A DNA stretch of 58,958 bases, taken from Oscillospiraceae bacterium Zagget6. GTDB taxonomy: Bacteria; Bacillota; Clostridia; Oscillospirales; Oscillospiraceae. A program made the position numbers and the translations under genes. Where the stretch lies: positions 1 to 58,958 of the forward strand of contig MSHH01000080.1 in assembly GCA_001941075.1 (NCBI GenBank), given 5' to 3'. Under the pieces are notes generated by a model that saw nothing but the letters and a program-made list of their open reading frames with translations, was not told the DNA's origin and searched no databases. This document shows positions 42,892 to 51,492 of the stretch, piece after piece (position 1 is the stretch's first letter; each line of letters opens with the position of its first letter).

Positions 42892-44910
42892 ATGGCAAAT
42901 AAGCCCATTTCCCGCAGAAACTTCCTCAAAGGCATGGCTGCGGGCGCTGTCAGCGTGGCGACGATGGGCGCGCTCGGCGGCAGCGAAATTGCCCTGGCCA
43001 GCGACGCGGACACCAGCGCCGCCAGTGCCTCCGGCTCCCTGACCTACACCCCCGGCACCTACTCCGCCAGTGCCGCCGGTATCGCCAGCGATGTCACCGT
43101 CACCATGACCTTCGACGAGACCAGCATCACCGATGTGCAGATCGACGTTTCCGGCGAGACCGCCGACATCGGCGGCGCGATCGGCGACCAGATGGCTCAG
43201 GCCATTCTGGACGCTCAGTCCTGTGACGTGGACGCGGTTTCCAGCGCCACTGTCACCAGCAACGCCATCAAGACCGCCGCCGCCGACTGTATCTCTCAGG
43301 CCAGCGGCACCACCGTCACCGTCAGCGAGACGGAGGACAGCGATTCCTCTGACTGGCTGGGCGAGGCCCCCGAAATCTCCGAGGACGAAATCACCGAGAC
43401 CCTGGACACCGAGGTCCTGGTGGTGGGCTGCGGCTCCGGCGGCTGGATCGCCGCTATGACCGCCGCCGAAGAGGGCGCGAAGGTGCTGGTGGTGGAGAAG
43501 CGCGAGTCTCCCACCGGTCCCCGTGAGGACATCGGCTCCATCAACTCCAAGCTCCAGCAGGAATCCTTTGAGGAGTACCCGGAGTTTGAAATCGACAAGA
43601 TGGAAGCCCTTCAGGACATCGTCCGCTATGGCTCCGGCTACGTCAACTCCGACCTGATCCGCTGCTGGGAGGACAACAGCGGCGAAATGGTGGACTGGCT
43701 GACCGAGTTGCTGGAGGACACCGGCAACTGGTACATGAGCCTGGAAGGTGGCGTGGGCGACACCAGCGACCCCGGCCGCGACAAGGCTTATGCCACCGGC
43801 CACAGCCCCCACACCACCGACGACGCTCCCGAGGACACCACTCTCAACTCCACCTTCCAGGCCCACTGCGATGACCTGGGCGTGGAGTGGAAGCTGTCCA
43901 CCGCGCTGGTCAAGCTGGAGCAGGACGACAGCGGCAAGGTCACCGGCATCATCGCCCAGGACCAGAACGACAGCCACTATGTCCGCGTCAACGCCAGCAA
44001 GGGCGTTATCATGTGTACCGGCGGCTACGCCACCAACACCGAGATGATGAAGGCTCTCCAGCCCCAAACCCTTGAAATGAAGGTGAATTTCTCCGGCACT
44101 GGTTCCACCTGCGACGGCTCCGGCATCAAGGCCATGCTGTGGGCAGGGGCCAAGTTCAGCCCGGTCCACGCCTCCATGCTCTTCAACCGCTGCTGCGTCA
44201 AGCCCGATGAGACCGCTGGATACGAGACCACTGGTCAGTGGTTCTGGTTCGGTGAGCAGCCCTTCCTGAAGGTCAACCTGAACGGCGAGCGGTTCTGCAA
44301 CGAGTCCGGTCCCTACGAGTTTATGCTCCACTCCATGTGGATGCAGCCCTACCACACCTACTGCGACATCTTTGACGCTAACAATAAGGAGTATGCCGAA
44401 CAGTTCGACGAGGTGGGCTGCTGCCGCCTGTTCGCCTTCCCCAACGGTGCGCTTTCCAATATGACCTATGATTATATTTGGTCTGTAAACGAGGGATTAA
44501 TTGAAGATGGCTATATCCAGAAGGCTGACACCCTGGAGGAGCTGGCTGAGAAGCTGAACATCCCCGCTGACACCTTCGTGACCACCGTGGAGCGCTACAA
44601 CGAGATGTGTGCAGCGGGCGAGGACACTGACTACGGCAAGGAGAAGCACCGCTTGACCCCTGTGGACACCGCTCCCTTCTACGGCGTCCGTACCGCTGGC
44701 TGCCATCTGACCACCCTGAGCGGCTGCCTCATCAACACCAACATGCAGGTCATCCAGGAGGACGGCACCCCCATCGAGGGCCTGTACGCCACCGGCGACT
44801 GCTCCGGCGGTTTCTTCGGCAACACCTACCCCAACCTGTTCACCGGCCTGGCCTGTGGACGCACCATGACCTTTGCCCGCCGTGCGGCCCAGATCGTGGC
44901 GGCCCTGTAA
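42892..44910 (+). CDS. Tat-exported flavinylated FAD-dependent reductase (paralog 2)
   Basis: A close paralog of the gene before it, 672 residues, matching it over nearly the whole length. Tat signal SRRNFLKGMAAGA, but no lipobox Cys; instead ALASDAD suggests signal peptidase I cleavage, so it may be released from the membrane. FMN_bind domain with DAVSSAT, then FAD_binding_2 (VLVVGCGSGGW). It shares the altered active-site sequences of paralog 1 (NESGPYEF, TYPNLFTG). Positions 44455-44516 form a distinct A+T-rich patch where the protein also differs (NMTYDYIWSVNEGLIEDGY). The start ATG 42892 follows AAAGGAAGAG. Confidence 0.9.
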   Translation: MANKPISRRNFLKGMAAGAVSVATMGALGGSEIALASDADTSAASASGSLTYTPGTYSASAAGIASDVTVTMTFDETSITDVQIDVSGETADIGGAIGDQMAQAILDAQSCDVDAVSSATVTSNAIKTAAADCISQASGTTVTVSETEDSDSSDWLGEAPEISEDEITETLDTEVLVVGCGSGGWIAAMTAAEEGAKVLVVEKRESPTGPREDIGSINSKLQQESFEEYPEFEIDKMEALQDIVRYGSGYVNSDLIRCWEDNSGEMVDWLTELLEDTGNWYMSLEGGVGDTSDPGRDKAYATGHSPHTTDDAPEDTTLNSTFQAHCDDLGVEWKLSTALVKLEQDDSGKVTGIIAQDQNDSHYVRVNASKGVIMCTGGYATNTEMMKALQPQTLEMKVNFSGTGSTCDGSGIKAMLWAGAKFSPVHASMLFNRCCVKPDETAGYETTGQWFWFGEQPFLKVNLNGERFCNESGPYEFMLHSMWMQPYHTYCDIFDANNKEYAEQFDEVGCCRLFAFPNGALSNMTYDYIWSVNEGLIEDGYIQKADTLEELAEKLNIPADTFVTTVERYNEMCAAGEDTDYGKEKHRLTPVDTAPFYGVRTAGCHLTTLSGCLINTNMQVIQEDGTPIEGLYATGDCSGGFFGNTYPNLFTGLACGRTMTFARRAAQIVAAL

Positions 44911-44934
44911 TCTTCCATATTTCGGCGGTGCGCC

Positions 44935-44961
44935 CGGTTTGGGCGCACCGCAGGAGATAAA
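44935..44961 (+). other. intercistronic hairpin within the flavoprotein operon
   Basis: A perfect 11-bp stem (44935-44945 with 44951-44961), loop of 5 bases and no T-tract. The 235-base gap between paralogs 2 and 3 is otherwise featureless; the hairpin could protect the upstream message or partly reduce read-through. Confidence 0.6.
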
Positions 44962-45145
44962 CCAAATCCACGGGAACGTTTTCTGACCCTCACAGGAGCG
45001 TTTCCAAACGTTCGCAGTTGAGGGGTACGGAACGGTAAAGAGCATCTTCTGAACTGAATCCAGCCTTTCTGCTGCGGACGGCCGCAAATTTTCGCGCTGT
45101 ACGGGGAAACCCTGCCCTCTCCGCCAGCAGAAAGGAAGGAAAACT

Positions 45146-47248
45146 ATGGCAAAACAACCCATTTCCCGCAGAGACTTCATCAAGGGCATGGCTGCTGGCG
45201 CGGCCAGCGTAGCCACGCTGGGCATCCTCAACGCCTGTGAGTACTCTACCTCCAGCAGCACCGCCGCCGCCAGTACCGGCGACACCAGCGCCGCTGCGAC
45301 CGCCGCCAGCTCCGGCGGGTACACCCCCGGCACCTATTCCGCCACCGCCACCGGCATTGGCGAGGTCACCGTCACCATGACCTTCGACGAGACCAGCATC
45401 ACCGATGTGCAGATCGACGTCTCCAACGAGACCGCCGACATCGGCGGGGCCATCGGCGAGGATATGGCCGCCGCCATTCTGGAGGCCCAGTCCGCCGACA
45501 TCGACGGCGTTTCCGGCGCGACCCTGACCAGCAACGCCATTCGCACCGCCGCCGCCGACTGTATCTCCCAGGCCCAGGGCACCGCCACTGCCGCCGCCGA
45601 GGAAACATCTTCCTCCTCCAGCGACGACTGGCTGGGCGAAGAACCCGACATCACCGACGACGACTGCTCCGAGACTTTGGAGTGCGAGGTGCTGGTCATT
45701 GGCTGCGGCGTAGCCGGCGTTGCCGCTGTCCGCGCCGCCGCTGAGGAGGGCGCGCAGGTCATCGCCATCGAGAAGGGCGACAGCCCCCAGTGCCGCAGCG
45801 GTGAATACGCCGTCATCAACGGCAAGGTGCAGGCCAACTGGAACCGGGATTACTGGACCAAGGAGCAAATCAACTCCATCTGCGACTTCCATGTGCAGGA
45901 ATCCTGCTACAAGGTCAAGCAGGCGATTGTCAACAAGTGGGCCAACAACATCGGCGACGTGTTCGACTGGTGGGTGGAGCCCAACACCAGCCTGTACATC
46001 GCGCCGGAGACCCGCTCCCCAATTCCCGATGAGAGCGCGGATAACTTCCTGATTCCCATCTTCTACCCGCTGCCTGAGGCTTACGACTGGACCCAGGAGC
46101 GGTTCCCCTGCTATCCCACCTCCGTGGAGTTCAAGCCCGACCAGAGCGTCAACTTCAACGCCAACATGGACGCGGCTGTGGCCACCGGCAACGTGGACGC
46201 CCACTATGGCTGCTTCGCCGAGAAGCTCATCATGGAGGACGGCAAGTGCGTGGGCGCGTACATCCGCGACGCCAACGAGGGGACCTATTTCCGTGTCAAC
46301 GCCAGCAAGGGCGTCATCCTCGCCACCGGCGACTACTCCCAGAACGAGGCCATGGTGCAGCACTTCTGCCCCGATGTCATCGAGAACGGCATCACCCGGA
46401 TGTTCACCAACGTGGACGTGGAGGGCAACTTCACCAACATGGGCGACGGCATCAAGCTGGGCATGTGGGCCGGAGCGCAGGTGCAGCAGTCCCACGCGCC
46501 GATGATCCACCACATGGGCGGCGGCGCGGACCTGGAGGGCGTCGGCGTCATGGGCATCGCCGGGTTCCTGAATCTGGACCTGAACGGCAAGCGCTTCATG
46601 AACGAGGACCTGCCCGGCCAGCAGATCGAGAATCAGATCGAGCTGCAAAAGGACCGCAAGTCCTGGCAGATTTTCGACGCCAACTGGCCGGAGCAGCTGC
46701 CCTATATGCCCGCAGAGCACGGCGGCGCCTGCTACTATGAGGACTACGCCAGCGAGGACGAGGCCCCTGCCAACAACGCCACTTACCGGAACTACAAGAG
46801 TCCCTATCAGCTGGAAGCCGCTGTGGAGGATGGCCGCTGTGTCACTGCCAACACCCTGGAGGAGCTGGTGGCCCTGATGTATCCCGACGACGAGGACGCT
46901 CAGGAAACTGCGCTGGAGTCCATCGAGCGGTACAACGAACTGGCGGAGGAAGGCTTCGACGAGGACTTCGGCAAGACCGCCAGCCGGATGTGGCCGCTGG
47001 AGAACCCGCCCTATTACGCCGACCAGTTCGAGACCGCCCTGCTGCTGGTCATCATCGGCGGCCTGGAATCGGACGAAAACTGCCACACCTATGACGAAAA
47101 CCGCAACATTATCCCCGGCCTGTATGTGGCCGGCAACATTCAGGGCAGCCGTTTTGCCGCTGAATATCCCATCACGCTGAAAGGCGTGTCCCACTCTATG
47201 GCTATGTATTATGGCTACGTAGCCGGAAAGGAAGTTGCCTCCCTGTAA
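45146..47248 (+). CDS. Tat-exported flavinylated FAD-dependent reductase, lipoprotein (paralog 3, divergent)
   Basis: A third extracellular flavoprotein, 700 residues. Tat signal SRRDFIKGMAAGAAS and lipobox-like ILNAC (Cys31). The FMN_bind domain is nearly the same as in paralogs 1 and 2, with motif DGVSGAT. The FAD_binding_2 domain (VLVIGCGVAGVAAVRAA) is only distantly related to theirs (QCRSGEYAVING; LATGDYSQNEAM; FMNEDLPGQQIENQ). The fumarate-type catalytic Arg after NE is absent here too. The C-terminal YVAGNIQGSRFAAEYP differs from the paralogs. So the same electron-receiving module carries a different substrate domain. AAAGGAAGG precedes the start; rnfC follows after 39 bases. Confidence 0.9.
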   Translation: MAKQPISRRDFIKGMAAGAASVATLGILNACEYSTSSSTAAASTGDTSAAATAASSGGYTPGTYSATATGIGEVTVTMTFDETSITDVQIDVSNETADIGGAIGEDMAAAILEAQSADIDGVSGATLTSNAIRTAAADCISQAQGTATAAAEETSSSSSDDWLGEEPDITDDDCSETLECEVLVIGCGVAGVAAVRAAAEEGAQVIAIEKGDSPQCRSGEYAVINGKVQANWNRDYWTKEQINSICDFHVQESCYKVKQAIVNKWANNIGDVFDWWVEPNTSLYIAPETRSPIPDESADNFLIPIFYPLPEAYDWTQERFPCYPTSVEFKPDQSVNFNANMDAAVATGNVDAHYGCFAEKLIMEDGKCVGAYIRDANEGTYFRVNASKGVILATGDYSQNEAMVQHFCPDVIENGITRMFTNVDVEGNFTNMGDGIKLGMWAGAQVQQSHAPMIHHMGGGADLEGVGVMGIAGFLNLDLNGKRFMNEDLPGQQIENQIELQKDRKSWQIFDANWPEQLPYMPAEHGGACYYEDYASEDEAPANNATYRNYKSPYQLEAAVEDGRCVTANTLEELVALMYPDDEDAQETALESIERYNELAEEGFDEDFGKTASRMWPLENPPYYADQFETALLLVIIGGLESDENCHTYDENRNIIPGLYVAGNIQGSRFAAEYPITLKGVSHSMAMYYGYVAGKEVASL

Positions 47249-47258
47249 GCTTCCATTT

Positions 47259-47285
47259 ATGCTTTAGGAAAGTGAGGGAAAGCAT
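47259..47285 (+). promoter_or_regulatory. hairpin holding the rnfC ribosome-binding site in its loop
   Basis: ATGCTTT (47259-47265) pairs with AAAGCAT (47279-47285). The 13-base loop AGGAAAGTGAGGG contains the ribosome site for rnfC (ATG 47288). It could tune rnfC translation. Confidence 0.4.
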
Positions 47286-47287
47286 TT

Positions 47288-48622
47288 ATGCCAAAACTGA
47301 CATTCCGGGGTGGCGTGCGCTTAAAGGGCTATAAAGAACTGAGCGCAAATGTGCCGATTGTGTTCCATCAGGCCAAGGGAGAACTGGTGTTCCCCCTGAA
47401 CCAGCACGTTGGCAAGCCCGCCATTCCCATTGTAAAACGAGGCGAAGCTGTCCTGGCAGGGCAGATCATCGCCAAAGCGGACGGATTTGAGTCCGCAAAC
47501 ATCATCACCTCCGGCTCCGGCAAGGTCAAGGCCATCGAATCCCGCATGACCTCCGCCGGCGTCATGGCCCCATGTATCGTCATCGACAACGACGGACAGT
47601 ACAACCTGGCCCCCGGCGTGGGAGAGCCTTGCGACTACACCAAGCTGACCAACGAGGAGATCGTGGCCAAGGTCCAGGCTGCGGGCGTGGTCGGTCTGGG
47701 CGGCGCGGCCACCCCCACCCACATCAAGCTCTGCCCGGAGCAGCCGGAGGAAATCGACCACCTCATCGCCAACGGCGCGGAGTGCGAGCCGTACATCACC
47801 TGTGACGACCGGCTCATGCAGGAGCAGCCCGGCTGGATCGTCAGCGGACTGAAGGTCCTGATGCAGATGTTCCCCGCCGCCGACGCGGTCATCGCCATTC
47901 AGGACGACAAGCCCGCCGCCATCGCCGCCATGCAAAAGGCCATCGAGGGCGAGCGGAAGATGTCCGTCATGGTCCTCAAGACCAAGTACCCCCAGGGCAG
48001 CGAGCGCAACCTGGTCCACGCTGTCACCAGACGGAAAATGACCTCGGACGACACCCCCGCCAACCTGGGCTGCATCGTCAACAACGTGACCACCCTGGCC
48101 GCTATCTATCACGCCGTCTGCCTGAACGAGCCGCTGATGGAGAAGGGCTTCACCGTCACCGGCGACGCGGTGGCGGAGCCTCACAACTTCCTGGTGAAGA
48201 TCGGTACCTCCTGTAGTGAAATTCTGGAGGCCGCCGGTGGTCTGAAAGCTGAGCCGAAAAAGGTGCTCATCGGCGGCCCCATGATGGGCATGGCCATCAC
48301 CGACCTGGACATCCCCATCGCCAAGAGCTACAACGCCCTGGTCTGCATGACCCACGACCCGGTGGAGGACTGCGAGATCAAGGAGACCGCCTGCATCCGC
48401 TGCGGGCGGTGCGTCCGGGCCTGCCCGGTGGGGCTGGTGCCCCAGATGATGGCTCAGGCCGCCACCGCCAAGGAGTACGAGCGCTATGTGAAGCTCCACG
48501 GCCTGGACTGCATTGGCTGCGGCTGCTGCGCCTACATCTGCCCGGCCAAGCGCCCGCTGACCCAGATGTTCAAACAAACCAAGCCCATCGTGCTGGACCT
48601 CCAGCGCCAGGGCAAGCTGTGA
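47288..48622 (+). CDS. rnfC: Rnf electron transport complex subunit C
   Basis: Peripheral NADH/FMN and Fe-S subunit of Rnf, 444 residues. The N-terminus carries the RnfC barrel-sandwich (GGVRLKGYKELSANVPIV). The Rossmann-type NADH/FMN region includes GLGGAATPTHIKL and NGAECEPYITCDDRL. Two 4Fe-4S motifs close the protein: CIRCGRCVRACPVGL and CIGCGCCAYICPAKRP. It starts the rnf gene block directly after the third flavoprotein gene, with 13 bases to the next gene. Confidence 0.96.
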   Translation: MPKLTFRGGVRLKGYKELSANVPIVFHQAKGELVFPLNQHVGKPAIPIVKRGEAVLAGQIIAKADGFESANIITSGSGKVKAIESRMTSAGVMAPCIVIDNDGQYNLAPGVGEPCDYTKLTNEEIVAKVQAAGVVGLGGAATPTHIKLCPEQPEEIDHLIANGAECEPYITCDDRLMQEQPGWIVSGLKVLMQMFPAADAVIAIQDDKPAAIAAMQKAIEGERKMSVMVLKTKYPQGSERNLVHAVTRRKMTSDDTPANLGCIVNNVTTLAAIYHAVCLNEPLMEKGFTVTGDAVAEPHNFLVKIGTSCSEILEAAGGLKAEPKKVLIGGPMMGMAITDLDIPIAKSYNALVCMTHDPVEDCEIKETACIRCGRCVRACPVGLVPQMMAQAATAKEYERYVKLHGLDCIGCGCCAYICPAKRPLTQMFKQTKPIVLDLQRQGKL

Positions 48623-48635
48623 GGAGGGATCAGGA

Positions 48636-50183
48636 ATGGAAAAACTGCTTAACGTCTCCTCCTCTCCCCACCTGAGAGAGCCTTATCTGTCCACCGGCCA
48701 CGCCATGTACGACGTGGTTCTGGCCCTGATGCCCGTCACCCTCTTTGGTATCTGGCATTTCGGCTTCCACGCCTTCATGATTCTGGCGGTCAGTGTGCTG
48801 ACAGCGGTGATGACGGAGTTCATCTTCGACTACATCACCCACCGGGAGAACACCGTCAAAGACGGCTCCGCCGTTGTCACCGGCCTGATGCTGGGCCTGT
48901 GCCTGTCCCCCACGGTGCCGCTGTACATCCCCTATCTGGGCAGCCTGTTCGCCATTTTGTTCGTCAAGTGCGTGTTCGGCGGCCTGGGCCAGAACTTTAT
49001 GAACCCCGCTCTGGCGGGCCGCTGCTTCCTGCTGATTTCCTTCAGCACCGTGATGTCTGACTTCGGCATCGACGGCGTCTCCAGCGCCACCCCTCTGGCG
49101 GTGCTGGCCAACGGCGGCACGGTGAACATCACCGAGATGTTCCTGGGCTTCACCGACGGCACCATCGGCGTCAGCTGCGCGGCCATGCTGGTGGGCGCGG
49201 TCTACCTGCTCATCGTGGGCGGCATCACCTGGCACATCCCCGGCTCCTACCTGCTGAGCTTCGTGATTTTCATGGGTCTCTTCGGCGGGCAGGGCTTCGA
49301 CCCCCTGTTCCTGCTGGCGGAGCTGTGCGGCGGCGGCCTGATGTTCGGCGCGCTGTTCATGGCCACCGACCCCGTCACCAGCCCCATCACCTCCCGTGGA
49401 CAAATCTACTACGGTGTGGTGCTGGGCCTGCTGACCGCCATTTTCCGCACCTATGGCAGCTCCACCGAGAGCGTCAGCTACGCCATTATCCTGGGCAACC
49501 TGGTGGTCCCGCTGATTGACCGGATCTCCATTCCCAAGCCCTTCGGCGTGGGCGACAACGCCAAGAAGCCCAAGCCCAAGATCCCCAAGGCCGCAGTTGC
49601 CCTGACGGTCATCACCCTGCTGGCTGGTCTGGCCCTGGGCGGTGTCAACACCCTGACCGCCGAGACCATCGAGCAGCAGGCCATCGCCGCCAACGCCGCC
49701 GCCTATTCGGAGGTCGTGCCGCTGGCAGAAGAGTTCGGCTACGACGACGCGATTTCCGCCAACGTGGAAGAGTTCGCGGAAGATGTCTATGGCCGTGGCA
49801 CCTACGGCAATGTCTACATCAATGACGTGGTGGTCGGCACCGATTCCTCCGGCAACGTGGTTGGCTACGGCATCAACGTGACCACCGCCGACGGCTTCGA
49901 CGGCAACATCACCATGACGGTGGGCATCGACACCGACGGCACCATCCTGGGCATCGCCTTCACCGAGCTGAACGAGACTGCGGGCATGGGTATGCGCGTG
50001 GATGAGGACAGCTTTAAGGAGCAGTTCGTGGGCGTCCAGGTGGAATCCTTCACCCTGAACAAGAACGGCGGCTCCACGGCGGACGATGAAATCGACTCCG
50101 TCTCCGGCGCTTCCACCACCTCCGGCGCGGTGGTCAACGCGGTCAATGCCGCCATCGACTTCTACGCCAACTACATTCAGTGA
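48636..50183 (+). CDS. RnfD-RnfG fusion, flavinylated electron transport subunit
   Basis: A single 515-residue protein that joins two subunits normally made separately. Residues 1-310 are RnfD: about nine membrane segments, N-terminus SSSPHLREP, GSAVVTGLMLGLCLSP, and the covalent FMN site DGVSSATPLA. A Lys/Pro linker (KKPKPKIPK, about 310-318) leads to one more membrane segment and an RnfG-type FMN_bind domain (about 370-510) with the flavinylation motif DSVSGAST near the end. So it should carry two covalent FMNs, both attached by ApbE. GGAGGG precedes the start. The normal rnfD and rnfG genes are absent, so this is the functional form. Confidence 0.93.
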   Translation: MEKLLNVSSSPHLREPYLSTGHAMYDVVLALMPVTLFGIWHFGFHAFMILAVSVLTAVMTEFIFDYITHRENTVKDGSAVVTGLMLGLCLSPTVPLYIPYLGSLFAILFVKCVFGGLGQNFMNPALAGRCFLLISFSTVMSDFGIDGVSSATPLAVLANGGTVNITEMFLGFTDGTIGVSCAAMLVGAVYLLIVGGITWHIPGSYLLSFVIFMGLFGGQGFDPLFLLAELCGGGLMFGALFMATDPVTSPITSRGQIYYGVVLGLLTAIFRTYGSSTESVSYAIILGNLVVPLIDRISIPKPFGVGDNAKKPKPKIPKAAVALTVITLLAGLALGGVNTLTAETIEQQAIAANAAAYSEVVPLAEEFGYDDAISANVEEFAEDVYGRGTYGNVYINDVVVGTDSSGNVVGYGINVTTADGFDGNITMTVGIDTDGTILGIAFTELNETAGMGMRVDEDSFKEQFVGVQVESFTLNKNGGSTADDEIDSVSGASTTSGAVVNAVNAAIDFYANYIQ

Positions 50184-50197
50184 GGAGGGGAATATTG

Positions 50198-50899
50198 ATG
50201 AACAAATATACAGAGCGTATTTATAACGGCGTCGTCAAGGAAAACCCCACCTTTATCATGATGCTGGGCATGTGCCCCACCCTGGCGGTCACCACCTCGG
50301 CCATCAACGGCTTCGGCATGGGCGTCTCCACCCTGGCGGTGCTGATCCTCTCCAACCTGATCATCTCCGCCCTGCGGAAGGTCATTCCAGACCAGGTCCG
50401 GCTGCCGGCGTATATCGTCATTGTGGCCTCGCTGGTGACGGTGATCCAGCTGCTGATCCAGGCGTACATTCCCTTCCTCTACGACGCGCTGGGTATTTAC
50501 ATCCCGCTGATCGTGGTGAACTGCATCATCCTGGGCCGGGCGGAGGCTTACGCCGCCAAGAACCCGCCCCTGCTGTCCGTCATGGACGGCCTGGGCATGG
50601 GCCTCGGCTTCACCCTGGCCCTGACCCTCATCGGCATCGTCCGCGAGCTGTTCGGCGCGGGGACCCTGTTCGGCGTGCAGGTCATGCCCGGCTTCTATGA
50701 GCCGGTGGCCATCCTGACCAAGGCGCCCGGCGCGTTCCTGGTGCTGGCCATCATCATCGCCATTATGAACGGCGCGCAGATCGACACCGCCGCCAACGAC
50801 AAGGTGGAGAGCTGCGACGGCTGCTGCGCCACCTGCGGCAAGCCCTGCGCCACTCCCAAGCAGGAGACCGCTGAGACAAAGGAGGGTGAAACCGTATGA
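50198..50899 (+). CDS. rnfE: Rnf electron transport complex subunit E
   Basis: An integral subunit of Rnf with six membrane segments, 233 residues. RnfE/NqrD features: KENPTFIMMLGMCPTLAVTTSA, in parts KENPTFIMMLG and CPTLAVTTSA, with the conserved membrane Cys that holds Fe-S; GRAEAYAAKN; LGFTLALTLIGIVRELFG. The C-terminal 35 residues are unusual: five Cys in CDGCCATCGKPC, followed by a Glu/Thr-rich tail, not part of the normal family. The ATG 50198 follows GAGGAGGGG. Its stop overlaps rnfA as ATGA. Confidence 0.93.
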   Translation: MNKYTERIYNGVVKENPTFIMMLGMCPTLAVTTSAINGFGMGVSTLAVLILSNLIISALRKVIPDQVRLPAYIVIVASLVTVIQLLIQAYIPFLYDALGIYIPLIVVNCIILGRAEAYAAKNPPLLSVMDGLGMGLGFTLALTLIGIVRELFGAGTLFGVQVMPGFYEPVAILTKAPGAFLVLAIIIAIMNGAQIDTAANDKVESCDGCCATCGKPCATPKQETAETKEGETV

Positions 50900-51474
50900 C
50901 ATCGCTGTTTATGATTGTGATTACCGCCGCCTTCGTCGATAACGTGGTGCTGAACCAGTTCCTGGGGCTTTGCTCCTTCCTGGGCGTTTCCAAGCAGATC
51001 GAGACGGCGGGCAGCCTGGGCGCTGCGGTCATCTTCGTCATTACCATCGCCTCCGGCGTGGCCAACCTGCTCTATGACTTTGTACTGGACCCCCTGGGCC
51101 TGAGCTATTTGCAGACCATCGTGTTCATCCTGGTCATCGCGGCCCTGGTGCAGATGGTGGAGATGTTCCTGAAAAAGGCGGTCCCCGCCCTCCACAGTGC
51201 GCTGGGCATCTACCTGCCCCTCATCACCACCAACTGCGCGGTGCTGGGCGTTGCGCTGAACAACGTCACCGACGGCTACAACTTCATCCAGAGCGTTCTG
51301 GCCGGTTTTGGCACCGCCGTTGGCTACACCATCGCCATCGTCGTCCTGGCCGGTATCCGGGAGCGGCTGGCGTACAACGAAAACATCCCCAAGGCGTTCC
51401 AGGGCGCACCCATCGTGCTGCTCAGCGCCGCGCTGATGGCCATTGCGTTCTGCGGCTTCAGCGGCCTGGCTTGA
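50896..51474 (+). CDS. rnfA: Rnf electron transport complex subunit A
   Basis: An integral subunit paired with RnfE, 192 residues with six membrane segments, normal length. The family motifs VDNVVLNQFLGLCSFLGVSK (in parts VDNVVLNQFLG and CSFLGVSK), with the conserved Cys that shares an Fe-S cluster with RnfE, and LITTNCAVLGVALNN are clear. It is translationally coupled to rnfE by ATGA and followed by rnfB after 18 bases. Confidence 0.96.
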   Translation: MTSLFMIVITAAFVDNVVLNQFLGLCSFLGVSKQIETAGSLGAAVIFVITIASGVANLLYDFVLDPLGLSYLQTIVFILVIAALVQMVEMFLKKAVPALHSALGIYLPLITTNCAVLGVALNNVTDGYNFIQSVLAGFGTAVGYTIAIVVLAGIRERLAYNENIPKAFQGAPIVLLSAALMAIAFCGFSGLA

Positions 51475-51492
51475 GAAAGGGAGGACTGAACG

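Noticed and set aside
39803-42898. Minus-strand open frame of 1031 codons across tatC and the first flavoprotein gene
   Set aside because: Runs opposite to two clearly recognised genes and has the Val/Gly/His bias of a shadow frame.
40763-44910. Flavoprotein paralogs 1 and 2 as an assembly duplication
   Set aside because: They differ at many positions including the signal region, the lipobox, the linker length and the patch at 44455-44516, so they are true paralogs.
44990-47194. Minus-strand open frame of 734 codons
   Set aside because: Shadow of the third flavoprotein gene.
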